Shown in pieces: positions 8,133 to 17,224 of a DNA stretch of 64,000 nucleotides. Origin of the DNA: Methanofollis sp. UBA420. GTDB taxonomy: Archaea; Halobacteriota; Methanomicrobia; Methanomicrobiales; Methanofollaceae. The stretch lies in assembly GCF_002498315.1 (NCBI RefSeq), contig NZ_DAGX01000002.1:528836-592835 (forward strand). Direction: 5' to 3'. Under the pieces are notes generated by a model. The model saw only the letters and a list, made by a program, of their open reading frames with translations. It was not told the origin of the DNA and did no database searches. Positions within the stretch are counted from its first letter, which is position 1. Each line of letters starts with the position of its first letter. The position numbers and the translations under genes are program-made.

Positions 8133-9095
8133 TTACAGGGTAAGAGTCCCCGCCACCCGCAGGTTCCCGCCCTCGAGGTAGGTGACGACCGCCTTCGAAC
8201 CCGGCATATAGACCAGGTCCTTTTCGAGTTCGAGGGAGATCTTCACCGACCGTCCGTCGGCCTCGGCCGAGGTGACGCGGGAGGGGATGAACTGCATCCA
8301 GTGGCCGACATGGAGGACCATGCCCTCGGTGATCGGCGTCTTCCAGAAGGGCACGAGGTCCAGGGTGCCGGTCACGGAGGTCGCACACCGCAGGGAGGAG
8401 TCGTTGGTGAGGACATAGCCCCGGTCGAGTTCTTCAGCCTCGACGTTCTTGAGGGCGAGGCCGACGCGGTCGCCGGCGTCCGCCTCCTCGAAGTCCTCGT
8501 CGTGCTTCTGGATCGACCGCACGAGCGCGGTCTTCGCCGTCGGGAGCACCTTGAGGTTGTCGTGCTTGCGCAGGTGGCCGTCCGCGACGCACCCGAGAAT
8601 CACGGTCCCGATGCCGCGGACATTGAAGAAGTGGTCGATCGGGATGACGCAGGTCTTCTTCGGGTCGGCAAGGGAACGCTCGATCGCGGTCTGCTCTGTC
8701 TGCTCAAGGAGGCGCTCGCGCAGGTCGACGAGGTCGTCCTCGACGCACTCGTACCCCTCCAGCAGCGTCCCCTTCAGGAGGGGCCTGATCTGGTCGGGCG
8801 CGATATAGTTGCGGAGGACGAAGTAGCCCTTCTTCACGCCCGCTGCCTGGAGCATGAGCAGGTACTCGCCGAAGGTCGCGTTCAGGGCGTCGACGACGAC
8901 GACGGCCGCGTCCGCAAGGGTTGCGGCGTAGAAGAGCGGGGCGAGACGCTCAGGGTACCGGGTCGGTTCGATGAACGTCACCGTGTGCGCACCCTTTTTC
9001 AGGTTGTAGAAGGTGATGTCGGTGCTCGTCCCCTTTTTTCCGAGATCCTTTGCGTATCCTGCAGGGCCGAATACCGCTACAGTAAGGTTCGCCAT
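8133..9095 (-). CDS. EF-Tu/SelB-like protein with degenerate GTPase site
   Basis: With the ATG at 9095 the protein has 320 residues and begins MANLTVAVFGPAGYAKDLGKKG. The layout is that of an elongation-factor GTPase followed by EF-Tu domain 2 (around FNVRGIGTVILGCVADGHLRK) and a domain 3-like barrel. However, the P-loop has lost GxxxxGK[ST], the DxxG switch II motif is replaced by EPTRYPERL, and NKxD is replaced by RNYI. It is therefore unlikely to hydrolyse GTP. The family relationship is to translational GTPases and aSelB-like paralogues; the role is unknown. A longer start at 9149 adds 18 unlikely residues. It is transcribed divergently from the acyl-CoA synthetase. Confidence 0.8.
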   Translation of the reverse strand: MANLTVAVFGPAGYAKDLGKKGTSTDITFYNLKKGAHTVTFIEPTRYPERLAPLFYAATLADAAVVVVDALNATFGEYLLMLQAAGVKKGYFVLRNYIAPDQIRPLLKGTLLEGYECVEDDLVDLRERLLEQTEQTAIERSLADPKKTCVIPIDHFFNVRGIGTVILGCVADGHLRKHDNLKVLPTAKTALVRSIQKHDEDFEEADAGDRVGLALKNVEAEELDRGYVLTNDSSLRCATSVTGTLDLVPFWKTPITEGMVLHVGHWMQFIPSRVTSAEADGRSVKISLELEKDLVYMPGSKAVVTYLEGGNLRVAGTLTL

Positions 9096-9200
9096 ATAGA
9101 GGTATTGGCGTGAGAGGGGGATAATGCTTCTCGAAGGGGGCGGGATCATGACGACAGACGTTTATAGCCGGGCACCGATTGACCGCTGAGGTGCAGGCAC

Positions 9201-11276
9201 ATGACCCGGCGACTCGGTGAAGCGGAGGGCTACGCCCTCCTGACGAGGTATGGCATCCCGGTGCCCCGCCATGCCGTTGCAACGAACCGACAGGGGGCGG
9301 CGGACGCGGCCGACGCCATCGGCTACCCGGTCGTCGTCAAGGTCGTCTCCCCGGAGATCGTCCACAAGTCGGACGCGGGAGGGGTGCGGACAGGCGTGCG
9401 GAGCCGCGAGGAGGCGATGGAGGCGTACGACGCAATCCTCGCCGCCGTCTCCGAGCGGCACCCCGGCGCCGCGATCGAGGGCGTGATCGTCGAGGAAGAG
9501 GTCGGAGGCGGGGGGGAGTTCATCGTCGGCGGGGCGACGGATCCCGCGTTCGGGAAGGTGCTCACCTTCGGGTCGGGCGGCGTCCTCGTCGAACTCCTGA
9601 GAGACGTCGGTTTCTCCGTCCTCCCGGCAGGGGAGGAGAGGATCAGGGAGATGGTCCGCGGCATCAGGGGCTATCCCCTCATCACGGGCTACCGCGGCAT
9701 GCCGCCCCTCGACGAGGAGGCGCTCGTGGCGGCGGTCGCCGGCGCGGCCCGGATGTTCCTGGAGGAGGAGAAGGTCGCGGAGTTCGACATCAACCCTCTC
9801 GTCCTCGGGGTGGAGGGGGCGTGCGCGGTGGACGCAAGGGTCATCTTCGGAGAGGAGAGGCCCGAGACGGCGGCGGCCCCAGAAAGACCCCCCTTCGCCC
9901 TCCCGGCACCGACATCCGTCGCCGTCATCGGCGCTTCCCCCGAAGCCGGGAAGGTGGGGTATGCCCTGACGAGGAACCTCCTCTCCTTCCCGGGAAAGTT
10001 CTGGCCGGTCAACCCGAAACATGCGACCGTCCTCGGGCGGACGGCCTACCCCTCGGTCCTCGCCGTCCCCGACGAGGTGGACGTCGCCGTCGTGGCGGTG
10101 CCGGCGCCCGTCGTCCCCGCCGTCCTCAGGGAGTGCGCGGAGAAGGGGGTGCCCCTCGCCGTGATCATCTCCGCGGGATTCTCGGAGAGCGGTGCGGAGG
10201 GGAAGGAAAGGGAGGAGGAGGTGAAGAGGATCGCGGCGGCGACGGGCATCAGGGTGCTCGGGCCGAACTGCCTGGGCATCATCCTCCCGGCCGAAAAGAT
10301 CAACGCCACCTTCGACCCCATCACCCCGAAACCCGGCCACATCGGTTTCCTATCACAGAGTGGCGCCGTGATCACGACAGTCGCCGACTGGAGCATCCCC
10401 GCGGGCATCGGTTTCTCCGCCGTCGTCAGCGTCGGCAACCAGGCCGACCTCGGCTTTGCCGACCTCCTCCCGGCCCTCGCCGCCGTGCCCGACACGCGGG
10501 CCGTCATCCTCTATGTCGAGGAGATCAGGGACGGACGGCGCTTCCTGGAGACGGCGAAAGAGGTGACCCCCGAGGTGCCAGTCATCGCCGTGAAGTCGGG
10601 AGCGTCTGAGAGGGGGAAGGCGGCGGCCTCCTCCCACACCGGCTCCCTGGCCGGGTCGTACGCCGTCTATGCCGCCGCCTTCAGGGAGGCCGGGATACTC
10701 CTCGCCGGATCCCTCGAAGAGGCCTTCCAGCTCGGCGAACTCCTGGCGTCGGAGGGCTATCCCACGGGCGATAGGTGCGTCGTCATCTCGGGCGCCGGGG
10801 GTTTTGCCGTCCTGGCGGCGGACTACGCGGAGAAGCACGGCGTCCCCCTCCCGCCGCTCCCGCCCGGGATCCGCGACGCCCTCGACGCCTTCCTCCCCTC
10901 GATCTGGAACCGGACAAACCCGATGGACATCATCGGCGACGGCGGGGCCGCGCGCTTCGCCCGCGTCTTCGACGTCATGATCGCCCGGCAGGACCTCTGG
11001 GACGTCGCCTGCGTCGTCAGCGTCCCCTCGGCCGTCCTGAACCCGGTCGAACTCGCCCACGAGATCGTCAGGTTCTCGCGGAACACCAGCAAGATGGTCG
11101 TCTGCTGCCTCCTCGGCGGCGAGAGCATGAAAGGCGCGGTGCGTATCCTGAAAGACCACTGCGTCCCGAACTTCCCCGAGATCGAGGACGCCTTCAGGGC
11201 CGTCGGGACAGTCCTCGCCTCGGGACGCCGGGGGAGCGGGACGGCACCCCCCTGCGATATCGAAAGGGGCGACTGA
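9201..11276 (+). CDS. ADP-forming acyl-CoA (acetyl-CoA) synthetase, fused beta-alpha chain
   Basis: This 691-residue fusion converts an acyl-CoA, ADP and phosphate to acid, ATP and CoA, or the reverse. Residues 1-215 form the ATP-grasp (beta) half, with GYPVVVKVVSPEIVHKSDAGGV and DINPLVLG. Residues from about 235 form the CoA-binding Rossmann domain (VAVIGASPEAGKVGYAL) and the succinyl-CoA-ligase-like alpha half. The phosphohistidine region is SSHTGSLAGS. The order beta then alpha is the reverse of the common alpha-beta fusions, and no acetyltransferase domain is attached. GAGGTG precedes the ATG at a good distance. corA follows after 1 base. The physiological substrate (acetate, propionate or an aryl acid) cannot be read from sequence. 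Confidence 0.93.
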   Translation: MTRRLGEAEGYALLTRYGIPVPRHAVATNRQGAADAADAIGYPVVVKVVSPEIVHKSDAGGVRTGVRSREEAMEAYDAILAAVSERHPGAAIEGVIVEEEVGGGGEFIVGGATDPAFGKVLTFGSGGVLVELLRDVGFSVLPAGEERIREMVRGIRGYPLITGYRGMPPLDEEALVAAVAGAARMFLEEEKVAEFDINPLVLGVEGACAVDARVIFGEERPETAAAPERPPFALPAPTSVAVIGASPEAGKVGYALTRNLLSFPGKFWPVNPKHATVLGRTAYPSVLAVPDEVDVAVVAVPAPVVPAVLRECAEKGVPLAVIISAGFSESGAEGKEREEEVKRIAAATGIRVLGPNCLGIILPAEKINATFDPITPKPGHIGFLSQSGAVITTVADWSIPAGIGFSAVVSVGNQADLGFADLLPALAAVPDTRAVILYVEEIRDGRRFLETAKEVTPEVPVIAVKSGASERGKAAASSHTGSLAGSYAVYAAAFREAGILLAGSLEEAFQLGELLASEGYPTGDRCVVISGAGGFAVLAADYAEKHGVPLPPLPPGIRDALDAFLPSIWNRTNPMDIIGDGGAARFARVFDVMIARQDLWDVACVVSVPSAVLNPVELAHEIVRFSRNTSKMVVCCLLGGESMKGAVRILKDHCVPNFPEIEDAFRAVGTVLASGRRGSGTAPPCDIERGD

Positions 11277-11277
11277 G

Positions 11278-12339
11278 ATGGACGGCACCGCACGGAGACG
11301 CTCGGAGAAGGCAGGCCTCCCTCCCGGTTCTCTCGTCTATGTCGGGGACGCCGGGCAGGAAAGGACGGAGATCGACGTCATCGACTACACCTGGGAGGAG
11401 ATCAGGGAGGAGGCCGGCATCGGCGTCGACGAGATCCCGCCGTACCTGGAGAGGGAGTCGGTCACCTGGATCAATGTGACCGGCCTCAAGGACACCGCCG
11501 CCATCGGGAGGATCGGGGAGATCTTTCACCTCCACCCTCTCGTGCTGGAGGACATCCTCAACACGGAACAGCGGCCGAAGACCGAGGAGTACGACGGGAC
11601 GATCTATATCATCCTGAAGATGATCGGCTACTCGGCGGAGGGCGACCTGGTGGACGAGCAGATCAGCATCGTCCTCGGAAAGAACTCCGTCATCTCCTTC
11701 CAGGAAAGACAGGGCGACGTCTTCGACCCGGTGCGGGAGCGGATCAGGGGAGGGAAGTGGCGGGCCAGGCGACTCGGCGCCGACTACCTCGCCTATGCCC
11801 TCGTCGACGCCATCGTGGACAGTTATTTCACGGTGATGGAGACCTTCGGCGAGAAGATCGAGGCGGTGGATGACGTCCTCATCGAGAACCCGGACCCCGG
11901 CGTGATCAGGGCGATCCAGGGGGTGCGGCGCGACCTCCTGTACCTCAGGAAACGGATCTGGCCGCTGAGGGAGGTGATATCCTCCCTCGAACGGACCGAC
12001 TCGCCCCTCTTCGCCGACCAGACAAAGGTCTATCTCAGGGACGTCTACGACCACACCGTCCAGGTGATCGAGACGCTGGAGACCTACCGGGACATGGGGG
12101 CCGGGATGCTCGACATCTACCTGTCGAGCACGAGCAACCGCATGAACGAGGTGATGAAGGTGCTGACGATCATCGCCACCATCTTCATCCCCCTCAGTTT
12201 CATCGCAAGCGTCTTCGGCATGAACTTCAGGCAGATGCCGGAACTGGAGTGGGAGTTCGGGTACTACACTTCCCTGGTCCTGATGGCCGTCGTCGCCCTC
12301 GGCATGCTCCTCTATTTCAGGAGGAAGAGGTGGATATGA
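11278..12339 (+). CDS. corA: CorA-family magnesium/cobalt transporter
   Basis: This 353-residue protein is an inner-membrane divalent-cation channel. The large N-terminal cytoplasmic funnel and long helix are followed by two C-terminal transmembrane helices. The diagnostic GMN motif sits at the end of the first (SVFGMNFRQMPELEWEFGYY), followed by a second helix and a basic KRKRW-like tail (RRKRWI). Length matches archaeal CorA. It begins one base after the acyl-CoA synthetase stop and is followed 19 bases later by a DUF389 gene, which suggests one transcript. Mg2+, Co2+ and Ni2+ are all plausible substrates; nickel would matter to a methanogen, but this is inference. Confidence 0.95.
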   Translation: MDGTARRRSEKAGLPPGSLVYVGDAGQERTEIDVIDYTWEEIREEAGIGVDEIPPYLERESVTWINVTGLKDTAAIGRIGEIFHLHPLVLEDILNTEQRPKTEEYDGTIYIILKMIGYSAEGDLVDEQISIVLGKNSVISFQERQGDVFDPVRERIRGGKWRARRLGADYLAYALVDAIVDSYFTVMETFGEKIEAVDDVLIENPDPGVIRAIQGVRRDLLYLRKRIWPLREVISSLERTDSPLFADQTKVYLRDVYDHTVQVIETLETYRDMGAGMLDIYLSSTSNRMNEVMKVLTIIATIFIPLSFIASVFGMNFRQMPELEWEFGYYTSLVLMAVVALGMLLYFRRKRWI

Positions 12340-12358
12340 CAGTGAAGGAGAGACGAAG

Positions 12359-13339
12359 ATGAAGAAAGTCCTGATCAACGCACGAAAGGAGGACTACGAG
12401 AATCTCTCCCTCCTCCTCGAAGGGATCCACCATGTGGTCCTCCGGGAGGACGGGATCTACGAGGTCAAACTCTTTCTCCCTGACAACGACCTCGACCCCT
12501 TCATCGAGAAGGTCAGGCCCCTCCTCGACCTGCGGTATAGAGAGAACCTCATCGAGGTCTCCTCGCCGGACTTCGTCATCTCGCCGTACCTCAAGAAGGT
12601 CGAGGAGAAGACGGAACAGCCGGAAAAAACCCCGATCGAGGAGCTCCTCGACACCACCCGGCCGTACCAGAGGCTTGACGCGGGAAAACTCGTCCTCACC
12701 TCGATCGCCGGGATCATCGCCCTGACCGGCCTCTTTCTCAACAATGTGGCGGTGATCATCGGGGCGATGCTCCTCTCCCCGATCCTGGGGCCCATCTACG
12801 GCTTCGCGATCAACATCTCGATCGGGAAGGTGCGTGACGGCCTCCAGAGCATCCTTGTCCTTGCAGCGCTCCTCTCCTGCGTCTTCGCCCTCTCGGCCGC
12901 GACGACCTACCTCCTCCACTTTGTAACGCCACTCTCCATCACGCCCGAGATCCTCTCCCGCACCGTCGTCAGCCCGATCTACATCGTCATGGCCGTCCTC
13001 CTCGGGTTCGCCTCGGTGCTCGCCCTCGCACGCGGGATGTCCGACCTCATCGCGGGCGTTGCGATCGCCGCCGCCCTCCTGCCCCCGACGGCGGTGATGG
13101 GCATCTCCCTCGTCCTCATCAGGGAAAGCCTCCTCCCCTCGACGGTTCTCGTCCTGGAGAACGTCATCGGGATGATGGCCGGGGCCCTGATCGCCACCCT
13201 CTCCCTGCAGATAGGTTCGCGGGCATATTACGAGCAGATCGCCGCGAAAAAGTACATCGCACGGACGGCCGTCCTCATTATCATCCTGATCGCCCTCCTC
13301 TTCGGGCTGAGCATCCTCCTCTCCACCCCGCCGATCTGA
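12359..13339 (+). CDS. DUF389 (TIGR00341-type) membrane protein
   Basis: This 326-residue protein has a ferredoxin-like soluble N-terminal domain (about 1-100, KKVLINARKEDYENLSLLLEG) followed by about six transmembrane helices. It includes the conserved NNVAVIIGAMLLSPILGPIYGF stretch characteristic of DUF389 proteins. Function in the family is not established. AAGGAG lies about 10 bases before the ATG. Its position right behind corA hints at a role in ion handling or membrane stress, but that is only context. Confidence 0.9.
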   Translation: MKKVLINARKEDYENLSLLLEGIHHVVLREDGIYEVKLFLPDNDLDPFIEKVRPLLDLRYRENLIEVSSPDFVISPYLKKVEEKTEQPEKTPIEELLDTTRPYQRLDAGKLVLTSIAGIIALTGLFLNNVAVIIGAMLLSPILGPIYGFAINISIGKVRDGLQSILVLAALLSCVFALSAATTYLLHFVTPLSITPEILSRTVVSPIYIVMAVLLGFASVLALARGMSDLIAGVAIAAALLPPTAVMGISLVLIRESLLPSTVLVLENVIGMMAGALIATLSLQIGSRAYYEQIAAKKYIARTAVLIIILIALLFGLSILLSTPPI

Positions 13340-13381
13340 GATGGGGAGAAACCCTATATCACATGGCGCCGTCCGGCACCT

Positions 13382-13891
13382 ATGGCCGGGATATCAGCAG
13401 AGGTCGTCGAGGCGCGTTTTCCCCTTCTCTCCGGGCATTCTCTCGAAGGAAGGAAGGTGATCCTGCCCAAGGACCTGAAGGGGATGGTCGCCCTGATCGC
13501 CGTGGCCGTGCAGAGGGGGGCCCAGTCCATGATCGACTCGTGGCGGACGCCTTTTGAGGAGGAGTTTGCGGGCGATCCGAAGATCGCATTCTATGAGGTG
13601 CCGGTGATCGAGAAAGAGAACGAACTCTTTCTCGGAGGCGTGATCAATGCGGGGATGCGGGAGGGCATCGACCCTGCGAAGTACGGCTCTATCATCACCG
13701 TCTTTGAGAACACGAAGCGGATCAGGAAGGTGCTCGGGATGGACGATCCCTCCCGCGCCTACCTGTACCTCCTCGACCAGGAGGGAACGGTCAGGTGGAG
13801 AGTGTCGGGATTCGCAGACAAAGGGGGGATTGAAGAAATCATTACCGTGACACGGAGGCTTGCCGGTCCGTGGGGCGGAAGGAATCTTTAA
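13382..13891 (+). CDS. ATP10-like thioredoxin-fold protein
   Basis: This 169-residue soluble protein has a central pattern resembling the ATP10 family: SLEGRKVILPKDLKGMVALIAVA, then MIDSWRTPFEEEF, then PKIAFYEVPVIEKENELF. ATP10 proteins have a thioredoxin-like fold and help assemble the mitochondrial ATP synthase, but no such role is known in methanogens. No CxxC pair is present, so redox chemistry is unlikely. The ATG at 13382 lacks an obvious ribosome site. The gene follows DUF389 by 42 bases and precedes the osmolyte transporter. The family assignment is from memory of motifs and should be treated as moderate. Confidence 0.6.
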   Translation: MAGISAEVVEARFPLLSGHSLEGRKVILPKDLKGMVALIAVAVQRGAQSMIDSWRTPFEEEFAGDPKIAFYEVPVIEKENELFLGGVINAGMREGIDPAKYGSIITVFENTKRIRKVLGMDDPSRAYLYLLDQEGTVRWRVSGFADKGGIEEIITVTRRLAGPWGGRNL

Positions 13892-13927
13892 CAGCGATGA
13901 ACGGTACCCGTGCATCAGGTGACTGAT

Positions 13928-14824
13928 ATGAGGACCGGAGCGGTTGCGGTGGTCGTCGTCTGCGCCGCCTTCGTCCTGGCCGCCGGGTGTGCGGGAGTGC
14001 CGGGACAGGGGGGGCAGACGGTCGTCGTCGGGGCGAAGACCTTCAATGAACAGTACATCCTCGCCGAGATGATCGCCCTTCTCCTGGGGGAGGAGGGCTA
14101 TGCCACCGAGGTGAAGGCGAACATGAACGACGCCACCCTCTATGAGGGGATCAGGAAGGGGCAGGTGGACGTGTATGTCGAATACACCGGCACCGCCTAC
14201 TCGCAACTCCTCAAACTCCCCCAGATGACGGAATGGGACCCCGACACCGTCTACGACGAGGTGAAGACCGGGCTTGACGCCGAAGGGGTCACTGTCCTCT
14301 CGAAGGTCGGGTTCAGGGACGACTACACCGTCGCCGTGCCCGAGGTATGGGCCGGGGAGAAGAACGTGACGACGATCTCCGACCTCGCTCCCCATGCCGG
14401 GGAGATGGTCCTCGGGACCGATTACGTCTTCCCGAACAGGGAGGACGGCCTCCCGCAACTGGCAAAGGTGTACACCTTCACCTTCGGGGAGGCGAGGCAG
14501 ATGGCGCCGACCCTGATGTACGAGGCGATCAAAAACGGCGAGGTGGACGCCATAACGCCGTACACGACCGATACGCGGGTGGACCTGTACAAACTCCGCA
14601 TCCTGGAGGACGAGAAGTCGGCCTTCCCACCCTATCACGCGATCATCCTCGCGAACGACCGGATCGCGGGGGACCAGAAAGCGACCGCGGCGCTCGCCGT
14701 CCTCTCCGACAGGATCGACGCCGAAAAGATGCGGCAGCTCAACTACCAGTTCGACGTCGAGAAGAAGGACGCCAGGCAGATCGCCCGCGACTATCTCGTC
14801 GCAGAGGGCCTGATCGCAGGATAG
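13928..14824 (+). CDS. Osmoprotectant (glycine betaine/choline) ABC transporter substrate-binding lipoprotein
   Basis: The 298-residue protein captures quaternary-amine osmolytes outside the cell. The start is ATG 13928, because AGGTGA at 13917-13922 sits 5 bases before it; a GTG at 13910 is less likely. It has a signal peptide ending in LAAGC (lipobox), then an OpuAC/ProX-type fold starting VVVGAKTFNEQYILAEMIALLL and including YVEYTGTAYSQLL, a hallmark of the OpuCC/OsmF group. It is the first gene of a four-gene transporter cassette (binding protein, ATPase, two permeases). Confidence 0.92.
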   Translation: MRTGAVAVVVVCAAFVLAAGCAGVPGQGGQTVVVGAKTFNEQYILAEMIALLLGEEGYATEVKANMNDATLYEGIRKGQVDVYVEYTGTAYSQLLKLPQMTEWDPDTVYDEVKTGLDAEGVTVLSKVGFRDDYTVAVPEVWAGEKNVTTISDLAPHAGEMVLGTDYVFPNREDGLPQLAKVYTFTFGEARQMAPTLMYEAIKNGEVDAITPYTTDTRVDLYKLRILEDEKSAFPPYHAIILANDRIAGDQKATAALAVLSDRIDAEKMRQLNYQFDVEKKDARQIARDYLVAEGLIAG

Positions 14825-14844
14825 GGCCTGTCCCTCCTCCCCCC

Positions 14845-15975
14845 ATGCCACCGCACCAGAGGCTCTTCGAGCGGATCGAAAAGGTCGAGATATCGGGCCT
14901 TACGAAGACATATGGCAGCAGGTATGCCGTCAGGGACCTCGACCTCACGGTCGTCGGCGGCGAACTCCTCATCCTGATCGGGGCGAGCGGGTCGGGAAAG
15001 ACGACGACACTCCGGATGATCAACCGCCTGATCGAGCCAGACCGGGGGAGCGTCCGCATCAACGGCGTCGATGTCGGGGGGGTCGAGGCGGTGGCCCTCA
15101 GGCGGAACATCGGCTACGTGATCCAGCAGATCGGCCTCTTTCCCCATATGAGCGTCGGGGAGAATGTCGGGATCATCCCGACCCTCGAAGGCTGGACGAA
15201 GGAGAAGGTGAGGGAGAGGGTCGAGCATCTCCTCGGCCTCGTCGACCTCCCGCCCGAGACCTATGCCGGCCGCTCCCCGCGCGAACTCTCGGGCGGGCAG
15301 CAGCAGAGGGTGGGACTGGCCCGGGCGCTGGCGATGGATCCCCCTCTTCTCCTGATGGACGAACCCTTCGGCGCGCTCGACCCGATACTCAGGAAACAAC
15401 TCCAGGACGAGTTCAAGAGGATCAAGCACGACCTGGGTCGGACGATCGTCTTCGTCACCCACGACATCGACGAGGCCTTCGCCCTCGGAGACAGGGTGGC
15501 GGTCATGCACGACGCCCGCCTCGTGCAGGTCGGCACGCCCGAAGACCTCATCCTCGCCCCGGCGTCGGATATCGTCGCGCATATGGTGGGCGCCGACAGG
15601 AAGTTCCGGTACCTCGACACTCTCTCTGTCAGGGACCTGATGACGCCTGTCCTGGCGCGCTATCTCTTCGACGGCGCCACCTCGATCCTCTCGGCCCTCG
15701 AGACGATGATGAGGGAGGACACCGGCGTCGCCATCGTCATGGAAGGGGGCGGGGTCGCGGGCACGGTGACGAGGCGCAACGCCTTCACGAAGCGCCACGA
15801 TGAGGGGGGCCTGGCCGGGATCGCCGCGATGCCTCGGGTCTTCGCGCCCGGCGACGCGGCGGCCGCGGCCCTCGGCGACCTCAAAGAGGCGGGTGCGTCC
15901 TTCGGACTGGTCATGGAAGGGGAGAGGCCTGTCGGCCTCTTCCTCGCGGACGAAGTGCTGATGAGGCTGATCTGA
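14845..15975 (+). CDS. Osmoprotectant ABC transporter ATPase with CBS-like tail
   Basis: This 376-residue protein powers betaine/choline uptake. The ATPase domain has Walker A GASGSGKTT, Q-loop YVIQQIGLFPHMSVGENVG, signature LSGGQQQRVGLARAL, Walker B LLLMDEPFGALD and the switch His in FVTHD. The C-terminal 120 residues contain a degenerate CBS pair (LSVRDLMTPVLARYLFDG and TGVAIVMEGG), which in OpuA-type ATPases senses ionic strength. I use ATG 14845. The frame is open much further upstream, but that part is antisense-like noise over the binding protein gene. It overlaps the next permease by one base (TGATG). Confidence 0.92.
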   Translation: MPPHQRLFERIEKVEISGLTKTYGSRYAVRDLDLTVVGGELLILIGASGSGKTTTLRMINRLIEPDRGSVRINGVDVGGVEAVALRRNIGYVIQQIGLFPHMSVGENVGIIPTLEGWTKEKVRERVEHLLGLVDLPPETYAGRSPRELSGGQQQRVGLARALAMDPPLLLMDEPFGALDPILRKQLQDEFKRIKHDLGRTIVFVTHDIDEAFALGDRVAVMHDARLVQVGTPEDLILAPASDIVAHMVGADRKFRYLDTLSVRDLMTPVLARYLFDGATSILSALETMMREDTGVAIVMEGGGVAGTVTRRNAFTKRHDEGGLAGIAAMPRVFAPGDAAAAALGDLKEAGASFGLVMEGERPVGLFLADEVLMRLI

Positions 15976-16616
15976 TGGACGCCGCGGATTTTGTCCTCTC
16001 TATCTGGCAGGACTACGACCTCACGGCACGGACAGTCGAGCACCTGGGCATGTTCGCCGTCGCCCTTGCCGCCGCGATCGTCATCGGTGTCGCCGTCGGC
16101 GTCCTTCTCTTCAGGTACGAACAACTTTCCGGCCCGGGCTTTGCCGCGCTCAACGTCCTCGAAACCGTGCCAGACCTCGCTCTCCTCGTCCTCCTCATCC
16201 CTCTCGTCGGGATCGGGGCAGTGCCGACCGTCGTCGCCTGCATCCTCTACTCTGTGCTGCCGATCGCCAGGAACACCCATGCCGGCCTGACAGGCGTCGG
16301 CCCCGACGAGATCGGGGTGGCCGAGGCCCTCGGCCTCACCGAAAGGGAGGTCCTGCTCCATGTCCGCATCCCCCTCTCCCTCCCCCTCGTCGCCGGGGGG
16401 ATCAGGATCGCCGTCGTCTTCGCGATGGGCGTCGTCACCCTCGGCGGCCTGATCGGGGCGGGCGGCCTTGGCGTGCCCCTCCAGACCGGGATCTTCAACA
16501 ACATCCCCGAACTGATCCTGGTCTCCGGCCTCTGGGTCGGCGTCCTCGCGGTCCTCTCGGACGGCATTGCCGGGTGTGTCGAGCGCCGCCTCGAACGGAG
16601 GTACGGCCGGTGGTAG
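15975..16616 (+). CDS. Osmoprotectant ABC transporter permease (first)
   Basis: This 213-residue inner-membrane subunit has five or six transmembrane helices. The cytoplasmic coupling loop EALGLTEREVLLHVRIPLSLPLVAGGIRIA matches the EAA loop of binding-protein-dependent permeases. It also has the ETVPDLALLVLLIPLVGIGAVP stretch common in OpuCB/OpuCD proteins. Its ATG overlaps the ATPase stop, and its end overlaps the GTG start of the second permease by 7 bases, so the cassette is tightly coupled. Confidence 0.92.
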   Translation: MDAADFVLSIWQDYDLTARTVEHLGMFAVALAAAIVIGVAVGVLLFRYEQLSGPGFAALNVLETVPDLALLVLLIPLVGIGAVPTVVACILYSVLPIARNTHAGLTGVGPDEIGVAEALGLTEREVLLHVRIPLSLPLVAGGIRIAVVFAMGVVTLGGLIGAGGLGVPLQTGIFNNIPELILVSGLWVGVLAVLSDGIAGCVERRLERRYGRW

Positions 16617-17224
16617 CCGTCGAGACGGTGATCGCGGCGACGTTCCAGCACGTCGTCCTGGCGTATGCCGCGCTCCTCATCGCCGTCGGCATGGCCCTGC
16701 CCCTTGCCGTCCTCTCCCTCTCCTCCCGCACGGTGGCGGCGGTGGTGATGGCCGCCGCAAACCTCGCCCAGGCGATACCCGGCCTGGTCGTCGTCGCCTT
16801 TGTCGTTCCCCTGCTCGGCATCGGGTTCTACCCGGCGATCGTCGTGCTCGTCCTCCGGGCCCTCCTCCCGATCGTCAAGAATACCTGGATCGGCCTCTCG
16901 ACGGTGGACCCCGGGATCATCGACGCGGCGACCGGCATCGGCATGACAGACAGGCAGATCACCCGGCACATCAGGTTCCCCCATGCCTATCCCGCCTTCT
17001 TCGCCGGGGTCAGGTTCGCCGCAGTCCTCACGAACAGCGTCGCCGTCCTCACAGCGATCATCGGGAGCGGCGGTCTCGGCGGACTGGTCTTCGAGGGCCT
17101 CGCCGGCAGCAACATGATGACCCTCTGTGCCGGCGCCCTGCCGGCGGTCCTGCTGGCCATCGCGGTCGACCTCCTCATCTCCGTCCTGGAGAGGCGGGTC
17201 GAGGGGGGGAGGGTCGGGGGGTAG
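16610..17224 (+). CDS. Osmoprotectant ABC transporter permease (second)
   Basis: This 204-residue permease partners the preceding one. I place the start at GTG 16610 because GGAGGT at 16597-16602 lies 7 bases upstream. A GTG at 16574 would add 12 residues read out of the previous gene. The coupling loop is AATGIGMTDRQITRHIRFPHAYPAFFAGVRFA, and the sequence contains the NLAQAIPGLVVVAFVVPLLGIGF segment equivalent to that of the first permease. It ends the OpuC-type operon, and the following gap carries a dispersed repeat. Confidence 0.9.
   Translation: MVAVETVIAATFQHVVLAYAALLIAVGMALPLAVLSLSSRTVAAVVMAAANLAQAIPGLVVVAFVVPLLGIGFYPAIVVLVLRALLPIVKNTWIGLSTVDPGIIDAATGIGMTDRQITRHIRFPHAYPAFFAGVRFAAVLTNSVAVLTAIIGSGGLGGLVFEGLAGSNMMTLCAGALPAVLLAIAVDLLISVLERRVEGGRVGG

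Noticed and set aside
14347..14844. Upstream extension of the osmolyte ABC ATPase frame
   Set aside because: It overlaps the binding-protein gene in another frame and has no ABC-type character; ATG 14845 gives the normal N-terminus.
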